Below are positions 22,499 to 27,284 of a stretch of 27,284 nucleotides of DNA, piece by piece; positions within the stretch are counted from its first letter, which is position 1, and each line of letters opens with the position of its first letter. A program made the position numbers and the translations under genes. Source of the DNA: Clostridia bacterium (GTDB lineage: Bacteria; Bacillota_A; Clostridia; Christensenellales; Aristaeellaceae); contig JAFXSH010000009.1 of NCBI GenBank assembly GCA_017525805.1, positions 1 through 27,284 of the forward strand. Direction: 5' to 3'. Below the pieces are notes generated by a model. It was not told the DNA's origin and ran no database searches. It saw nothing but the letters and a program-made list of their open reading frames with translations.

Positions 22499-25345
22499 TT
22501 ACAGTTCCCTGATATTCTCAACCACGCTTTTGCTCAACACTTGCCGCAGCCGCGCCTTCACGCCCATCATGCAGCACAGGGCGCACAGCGCCGCCAGGAC
22601 GGCCATCATCGGAAGCGTCACGATGGCATGGCGGAACGTCAAAAAGTAATTGTACGCGAGCGTGCCCATGAGGATATACAAGCCCAGCGCCAGCAGCAGT
22701 CCCGCGGCAGTGGTCACGATCATGGGCAGGCGATAGCAGCCCAGCAGGGCGCTTTCGTCCGCGCCCACTGCCCGGAGGGTGCCGATCATGCGCTGGTCCG
22801 CCCGGATGCGGCGGCTTGCGCTGCTGACTTGCATGGACACGGCCACCGCGAAGAACAGGATGATCACGCCTAAAAAGACCAGCTCGGTCTGCCGCTGCCG
22901 CCGGGCGTTTTCCCGGGCGTTTGCCATGCGGTTCTTTACCTCCATCCCGGCCCGGGCGGCGATGGTTTCCAGGCGGCGCTGGATGGCCTCTTCCGTCGCC
23001 TGATCCACCTCACCCGTCAAGGTGATGTTGACATAGGTGGGCTGGGTGGGCGCAAAGCCCAGGGCCCGCAGGCCCATTTCCGTAGTGATCAGGCACAGGC
23101 CGTTGCTGCCCAGGGGCGCGCTTTCCAGCACCGCGCCGACCGCAGGGAAAGCCCGGTCCGCATGCAGGTTTCGGTAGGCTTGCTCCATGGCTTCCAGCTC
23201 CGCCGGGGTATAGAGCGCGGAGCCGCGGTCCATGAGCCTGTTATCGGCCTCCCTCAGCGCCTGGAGCAGGGACAGGGATTGCCTGGCCCTGAAATAATCG
23301 TTGACGGCCATGCCTTTCAGTTTGGCGTCCGGGCGGTACTTTCCAAAATCCGCCCCGGCGGTGTTGCCCACGGTTTCTCCGTGCTCTACCGTTTCCCAAT
23401 AGCCCAGCGACGGGGCGTAGACCAGCACCTCCTGCCCCGCGTCCAGGGCGGCGATATGGATGCTTCCCGCCACGACGCCCTTTTGCCATTCCGGGTCGCT
23501 CACGTCGACCACTTCGATGGTCAGGGGGATCAGCTTGCCCGTGACGCCGTAGCCCCGCTGCGCCGCCTGCATCTCCTGAAAGGTTTTCGCGTTCCAGGCG
23601 CGGTATTCATCCGTTAAATCGGTTACTTGATCTTCCGTGTCCTCCAACAGATAAGCCAAAGAATTGGTGAAGATAAAGGGCATGACCGCGTTAAAAAAGT
23701 CGTAATGAAGCGCAGATTCGTCATTCGCGCTGAGCCCGGCAACGAGCCGCTCCTCCGTATAGTAATCCCGGAGGTATTGGGGCACCGTATCCTCATTCAG
23801 TTCCAGCAGGATTTCCGCCGTTGTTTCCACCGTGACGGACTGCACGTTTTCAATGGCGCGGATCTGTTGAAGGTCCTGCTCCGTCAGCACGTTTTCCTTG
23901 GCCGCCTGATTGGCAAAAGGCAGCATGTACGACGAATGAAAGACGTAGTGCCCGTTGACGGGCTGGATATAAAAATCGTAGGCGGGCTGATACTCCTCTT
24001 GATACAGAAACGCATCCGTCTCGATGGCGGTCAGCAGCAGCGTCATCGCCACCATGGCCGACGCGCCTGCCTGACGCAGGGGATGCAGCCGGGTTTGGCG
24101 GCTGGCAATGAGGCGCGTGGCCTGGAACTGCTTTTTGCTTTGGAAGCGCTTGGCTTTGCGCAGCATCCCCGTATCCCGCAGCACGCCCATGGGCGTCTGC
24201 TGGCTGGCCCGTCGAAGGGGAAGCCGGGAGGATAGGAACACGCACAGGGCGCTGAGCGCCGCCACCGGCACAAGCAGCCAGCCGTTCAGGCGGAACAGGA
24301 TGGCCCCTTCCGCGAACAGGGAAATGATCCAAACGGTGACGATGCCGAGGCCGATGCCCAGGGGAAGGGCGACGAGGCACAAAAGCCACCCGTCCCGCCC
24401 GAACAGCCGCCGGATCTGCCGCCGGGTAGCGCCTACGGCCCGGAGCATGCCGATTTCCTCCGTCTTTTGGGCCAGCATGCTTTCCATGGCGCTGGAAATG
24501 CCGATGCCGCAGGCCAGCAGCAGCGCCCCGCCCATGATCCACCAGACCATGGATTGCCCGGCGTATTGAATGGTGTCCTCCATCGCCGGGTCGTACCATG
24601 TAGCCTGACCGGTGGAACGGCTGACCGCGATCATGCTATAGCCCCATTCTTCGTAGGCGTCGGAATGAGTGAACCGGTCATAGGTGACCAGGGCTGCGTA
24701 AGTAAATACCCGGTGAACGGCGGGGTCGCCCGTCTGAAAGGGCGCGTCCTGGGGATATACCAGGGCGTTGGGCCATTCGGGGGTGCCGTGGCTTGTGAAC
24801 ATGGAGCCGTAGCTTTCCATATAGGGGGATTGATCGGAAAGCACGCCCACCAGGGTATAGGTCCTTTCCTCCGGCAGTCCTTCCACGGGCCGCATGGTCC
24901 AGGTGACTTGATCGCCCACCCCGATGTCCAGGCGCAGCTGGGCCAGGGCGGTTTCCTCCAGGGCGATTTCGCCGGGGGCTTCCGGCAGCCTGCCCTCCAA
25001 ACACTTTCTCGGCAGCAGGGACAAGGCTTCCTCGTCGTAATACCCCACGTACTGCCCCGTTTTGTCGATCTGGGCGGTGACAAACACTTTTCCCGTTCGG
25101 GTAAACCATCCGCTGCTTTTCACGGTTTCGTCCGATACGTCTCCGCGGTTCAGGAGAAAAGCGTCGATGTAACCCACCCGGTCAATGATTTTCTGCTGGT
25201 TCGCCATGACCGTGCCGTAAGCCCCCAGCACTGCCGCCGTACACAGATATACCGCAAGGAAGATGCCGACGGCCAGGCTGAGATAGGCTTTTTTGTTGGC
25301 TTTCAGACTGGCCCGCGCCACCTGGTTCATGGTGAGACGCTTCAT
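22499..25345 (-). CDS. FtsX/MacB-type ABC transporter permease
   Basis: 948 residues. A membrane span near the N-terminus (about 20-42) is followed by a large extracytoplasmic region, then a three-span FtsX domain beginning WWIMGGALLLACGIGISSAMESML with LRAVGATRRQIRRLFG. A second extracytoplasmic region follows, and a second FtsX domain near the C-terminus with IGTLRAVGADESALLG. This duplicated FtsX plan is that of permeases for antimicrobial peptides, lipoproteins or bacteriocin resistance. The start overlaps the ATPase stop (ATGA). It forms a complex with that ATPase and is probably induced by the two-component system upstream. The transported substrate is unknown. Confidence 0.92.
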   Translation of the reverse strand: MKRLTMNQVARASLKANKKAYLSLAVGIFLAVYLCTAAVLGAYGTVMANQQKIIDRVGYIDAFLLNRGDVSDETVKSSGWFTRTGKVFVTAQIDKTGQYVGYYDEEALSLLPRKCLEGRLPEAPGEIALEETALAQLRLDIGVGDQVTWTMRPVEGLPEERTYTLVGVLSDQSPYMESYGSMFTSHGTPEWPNALVYPQDAPFQTGDPAVHRVFTYAALVTYDRFTHSDAYEEWGYSMIAVSRSTGQATWYDPAMEDTIQYAGQSMVWWIMGGALLLACGIGISSAMESMLAQKTEEIGMLRAVGATRRQIRRLFGRDGWLLCLVALPLGIGLGIVTVWIISLFAEGAILFRLNGWLLVPVAALSALCVFLSSRLPLRRASQQTPMGVLRDTGMLRKAKRFQSKKQFQATRLIASRQTRLHPLRQAGASAMVAMTLLLTAIETDAFLYQEEYQPAYDFYIQPVNGHYVFHSSYMLPFANQAAKENVLTEQDLQQIRAIENVQSVTVETTAEILLELNEDTVPQYLRDYYTEERLVAGLSANDESALHYDFFNAVMPFIFTNSLAYLLEDTEDQVTDLTDEYRAWNAKTFQEMQAAQRGYGVTGKLIPLTIEVVDVSDPEWQKGVVAGSIHIAALDAGQEVLVYAPSLGYWETVEHGETVGNTAGADFGKYRPDAKLKGMAVNDYFRARQSLSLLQALREADNRLMDRGSALYTPAELEAMEQAYRNLHADRAFPAVGAVLESAPLGSNGLCLITTEMGLRALGFAPTQPTYVNITLTGEVDQATEEAIQRRLETIAARAGMEVKNRMANARENARRQRQTELVFLGVIILFFAVAVSMQVSSASRRIRADQRMIGTLRAVGADESALLGCYRLPMIVTTAAGLLLALGLYILMGTLAYNYFLTFRHAIVTLPMMAVLAALCALCCMMGVKARLRQVLSKSVVENIREL

Positions 25346-26145
25346 ATGGACGCCTCCCCGTTGCTTTCGTCCGCAGCCTCAATCGGCGCGGCTCCGCACT
25401 GCGGAGACCGCTTGTTTCGGCTGATCTCAGATTCGATGATATTTCCGCCACTGGCGGTCATCGAATCTTCGTCCCCGCTGTCGTCGGCAACCATGCCATC
25501 TTCCAGGCGGATGATGCGCTCAGCCTGCTCCGCTACGCCTAAATCATGGGTCACCAGGATCATGGTGATGCCCAATTCCTGGCTGACTGTGCGCATGAGG
25601 GTCAATACCTCCCGCCCTGTCTTTCCGTCCAAGTTGCCAGTGGGCTCGTCTGCAAAGAGGATGGCGGGCTTATTCGCCAGAGCCCGTGCGATGCACACCC
25701 GCTGCTGCTGGCCACCGCTCATAGCCCCCGGTAAATGGGACAGCCGGTCACCGATACCAAGGATTTCGATCAATCGGTTCAGGTGATTTTCGTCCGGCTT
25801 GCGGCTGTCCAGCATCACCGGCAGCAGGATATTTTCCTGGGCGGTCAGCTCCCGCACCAGGTTATAGCTCTGGAACACAAAGCCGAACCGCCGTCTGCGC
25901 AATACAGAGAGCTGGTTGTCGTTGTATTTGGAAAGGTCGTTGTCCTGGTAGATGACCTTGCCGGACGTAGGCCGGTCCAGACCGGACAGCATATGCAGCA
26001 GGGTGGATTTGCCGCTGCCACTCTTGCCCGTAACGGCGGTAAAGGAGCCCTGGGCAAAGCTCAGGTTCACGTTTTGCAGGGCGTGCACCGGCGCGCCGCC
26101 GCTCTGGTAGGTTTTCGTCAGGCTTTCGCAGCGTAAGATTTCCAT
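25342..26145 (-). CDS. ABC transporter ATP-binding protein (MacB/LolD type)
   Basis: 267 residues. Walker A GKSGSGKST (40-48), Q-loop FQSYN (91-95), signature SGGQQQR (143-149), Walker B ILFADEP (162-168) and switch H200. The sequence pattern (LRRRRFGFVFQSYNL, ADEPTGNLD) is that of ATPases partnering FtsX-type permeases, and the permease gene overlaps its end. Start 26145 has AAGGAGG 8 bases upstream. The family normally ends near residue 225. Here about 40 polar residues follow, encoded by DNA that contains two perfect hairpins, suggesting that a repeat element inserted into the 3' end and was read through. Confidence 0.93.
   Translation of the reverse strand: MEILRCESLTKTYQSGGAPVHALQNVNLSFAQGSFTAVTGKSGSGKSTLLHMLSGLDRPTSGKVIYQDNDLSKYNDNQLSVLRRRRFGFVFQSYNLVRELTAQENILLPVMLDSRKPDENHLNRLIEILGIGDRLSHLPGAMSGGQQQRVCIARALANKPAILFADEPTGNLDGKTGREVLTLMRTVSQELGITMILVTHDLGVAEQAERIIRLEDGMVADDSGDEDSMTASGGNIIESEISRNKRSPQCGAAPIEAADESNGEASI
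25388..25467. repeat. Paired hairpin repeat inside the 3' end of the ATPase gene
   Basis: Hairpin one is GCGG-CTCCGC-ACT-GCGGAG-A-CCGC at 25388-25411. Hairpin two is GATTCGATGA (25430-25439) with TCATCGAATC (25458-25467), enclosing CCGCC-ACT-GGCGG. Both have the same ACT loop. They code for the extra C-terminal tail of the ATPase, about residues 227-253. Confidence 0.7.
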
Positions 26146-26182
26146 GGGTCATTCCTCCTTCTGACAATATCCTGCCAGACCA

Positions 26183-26224
26183 ACCTTACTTTCAGGTGAC
26201 TTTTACCTTACGATTTCGTAAGGT
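26183..26224 (-). promoter_or_regulatory. Candidate response-regulator binding site upstream of the ABC operon
   Basis: Three copies of the heptamer GTAAGGT/ACCTTAC: 26183-26189, 26205-26211 and, inverted, 26218-26224. The first two are spaced exactly 22 bp (two helical turns), the third forms a 10-bp-arm palindrome with the second (TTACCTTACG-ATTT-CGTAAGGTAA). This fits an OmpR-type operator about 40-80 bp ahead of the ATPase start. No clear -35 is visible, which would agree with activator dependence. Confidence 0.5.
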
Positions 26225-26241
26225 AAGGGGACGAAAGATTT

Positions 26242-26280
26242 GCGGGGGAACCGCTTTTGAGTCAAAAGCGGTTCCCCCGC
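26242..26280. repeat. Perfect 39-bp palindrome
   Basis: Arms 26242-26260 and 26262-26280 are exact reverse complements around one G. They lie between the kinase stop and the ATPase start. No adjoining T-run is present on either strand, so it is not a standard terminator. It is probably another short interspersed repeat, possibly separating kinase and exporter expression. Confidence 0.8.
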
Positions 26281-26300
26281 GCCCCTTCCGAAAACCATCT

Positions 26301-27179
26301 TTATGATTTCGTGAGATTCAGGATGGGGATGGAAATGCTGAATTTCAATCCTTCTTTCGTATTCTCTGCTGAAATATGCCCATGGTGACGATAGATGATT
26401 TCCTTCACGATAGCCAGGCCCAGGCCCGCGCCGTTTTGCTTCTGCCCTTCCGCACGATAAAAGCGTTCAAATAAATGAGGCAAATCCTTTTCAGGCACCC
26501 CGCCGCCGTCGTCCTCCATAGCGCAGAAGAAAGCCCGGTCGGTCTGCTCTATCCGGACGGTGATTTTTCCGTCTGCCGCCGTATGCTCGCAGGCGTTTTT
26601 CAGCAGGTTCAGGAAGGCTTCGGACAGCCATTTTTCATCGCATCGGATCGTTGCGTCGCCCGTCAGCGTTAGCTGTTTTTCAGGCCATAAGGGACGCAGC
26701 CGGTTCCACACGTTTTCGATCAGCGGACGAACCGCGTGCTCCGCAAACGTGAATTCATACCCGTCCGCGCACAGCTTTTCCAATCGCAAAAGGCTTCCGA
26801 TCAGCGTTTCCATCCGTTCGATCTGGCTGATTTCCTGTTCCATATGGGCGCTTTCGTCCATTTCCACAAAAAGCCGCAGGGAAGCAAGCGGCGTTTTCAG
26901 CTGGTGTGAAATATCCGCCGTCAAATCACTGGTACGCCTTGCCTCCAGCTGATAGCGCTCTTTTTCCACTTCGATGCGGTTTTCCATTTCGGCGGCGGCA
27001 TTTTCCACCGGGGCGAGGGCGTCCTCCCTGAGCGAAAAGGACAAGGGTTTTCCCCGTCCCGCCAGACAATCTTCCATTTGCTCTGCCAGCTTTTCCAGCC
27101 GCTTCTTCTGGCAAAGCAGGCGAACCGCCAACACAGCCGCGACGACCGCCAGCACCCCGCTGATCACATATCCGACCAT
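26301..27179 (-). CDS. Sensor histidine kinase with short N-terminal sensor
   Basis: 292 residues: one membrane span (about 3-22), a linker/HAMP-like helix, DISHQLKTPLAS with phospho-acceptor H92, N-box NLLKNACEHT (N195), DDGGGVPE (223-230) and GAGLGLAIVKE (250-260). There is almost no extracytoplasmic part, as in kinases that sense through a partner transporter, such as the BceS type. Here the partner would be the FtsX permease encoded next on the same strand. Its start overlaps the response regulator end by 16 nt, so the pair is translated together. It is expected to phosphorylate that regulator. Confidence 0.92.
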   Translation of the reverse strand: MVGYVISGVLAVVAAVLAVRLLCQKKRLEKLAEQMEDCLAGRGKPLSFSLREDALAPVENAAAEMENRIEVEKERYQLEARRTSDLTADISHQLKTPLASLRLFVEMDESAHMEQEISQIERMETLIGSLLRLEKLCADGYEFTFAEHAVRPLIENVWNRLRPLWPEKQLTLTGDATIRCDEKWLSEAFLNLLKNACEHTAADGKITVRIEQTDRAFFCAMEDDGGGVPEKDLPHLFERFYRAEGQKQNGAGLGLAIVKEIIYRHHGHISAENTKEGLKFSISIPILNLTKS

Positions 27180-27284
27180 TGATACCCCACTCCCCGCACG
27201 GTGCGGATGTGATCCGCGCCTACCTTTTCCCGAAGCCTGCTCATGTGAACGGACAGGGTGTTGTCGTCAATGAATTTTCCTCCG
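27164..27284 (-). CDS. OmpR-type response regulator, C-terminal fragment
   Basis: Only the last 39 residues lie in the window, reading GGKFIDDNTLSV, then HMSRLREKVG, then IRTVRGVGYQW. This is the end of a winged-helix Trans_reg_C domain with its recognition helix and the typical RGxGY hairpin. The gene runs off the right edge of the window and overlaps the kinase start. It probably controls the ABC/permease genes. Confidence 0.92.
   Translation of the reverse strand, partial: GGKFIDDNTLSVHMSRLREKVGADHIRTVRGVGYQWSDM

Noticed and set aside
23162..25786. Several long plus-strand frames opposite the permease and ATPase genes
   Set aside because: All are antisense shadows of minus-strand genes with conserved ABC and FtsX motifs.
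26242..26280. Classical intrinsic terminator
   Set aside because: The stem is strong, but no T-run follows on either strand.

Overview
The window looks like a chromosomal segment of a GC-rich member of the Clostridia (Firmicutes). The grounds are a serine T-box leader, Gram-positive Shine-Dalgarno sites (AAGGAGG type), consensus sigma-A promoters, an LPXTG-anchored pilin-like protein, an HD-GYP/GGDEF signalling protein and an OmpR-type two-component system beside an ABC exporter. I cannot name the species. There are no tRNA or rRNA genes, no transposase and no CRISPR array.

Layout. (1) 1-4170, minus strand: serS with a complete T-box leader and promoter, then a membrane HD-GYP + GGDEF + degenerate GGDEF protein with its own promoter. 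(2) 4170-6455, plus strand: a near-perfect sigma-A promoter drives a structured, apparently non-coding stretch ending in a U-run near 4673. A further structured leader follows, then a low-GC surface protein gene (signal peptide, fimbrial D2-like and SpaA/Cna-B-like domains, LPETG) closed by a strong terminator. (3) 6456-6760: a repeat element with 26-bp perfect inverted arms. (4) 6776-19867, plus strand: a tightly packed run of nine open reading frames, mostly overlapping by ATGA or GTGA. They encode a GH3 NagZ-like glycosidase, a tandem GNAT acetyltransferase, a PIG-L/LmbE-like protein, a TetM/EF-G-like GTPase fused to a Rae1/YacP-type NYN nuclease, a TtcA-like PP-loop protein fused to a Gfo/Idh oxidoreductase, an ABC exporter with a degenerate GHKL-like N-terminus, an HD phosphohydrolase, a NeuD/PglD-like acyltransferase fused to an acyl carrier protein, and an AMP-forming acyl ligase. 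(5) 19872-20943, minus strand: a second TtcA-like gene with its own promoter and a DUF1858 protein. (6) 21083-27284, minus strand: response regulator (partial), histidine kinase, ABC ATPase, FtsX permease and a secreted membrane-anchored accessory protein, with three kinds of hairpin repeat between or inside the genes.

How the genes may work together (inference). The last four genes of the long operon form a plausible unit: the ligase activates a carboxylic acid and loads it on the carrier domain of the NeuD-ACP fusion, the left-handed beta-helix domain transfers it to a sugar or amine, and the ABC protein exports the product. The logic resembles DltA/DltC but with carrier and transferase on one chain. 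The middle of the operon carries translation-related functions: a ribosome-directed GTPase carrying an A-site-type mRNA nuclease, and a tRNA-thiolation-like enzyme. The 21-27 kb block has the layout of a sensor-controlled peptide-resistance or export module.

The strongest leads are the NeuD-ACP/ligase/exporter unit, the GTPase-NYN fusion, and the unidentified structured RNA ahead of the pilin-like gene.
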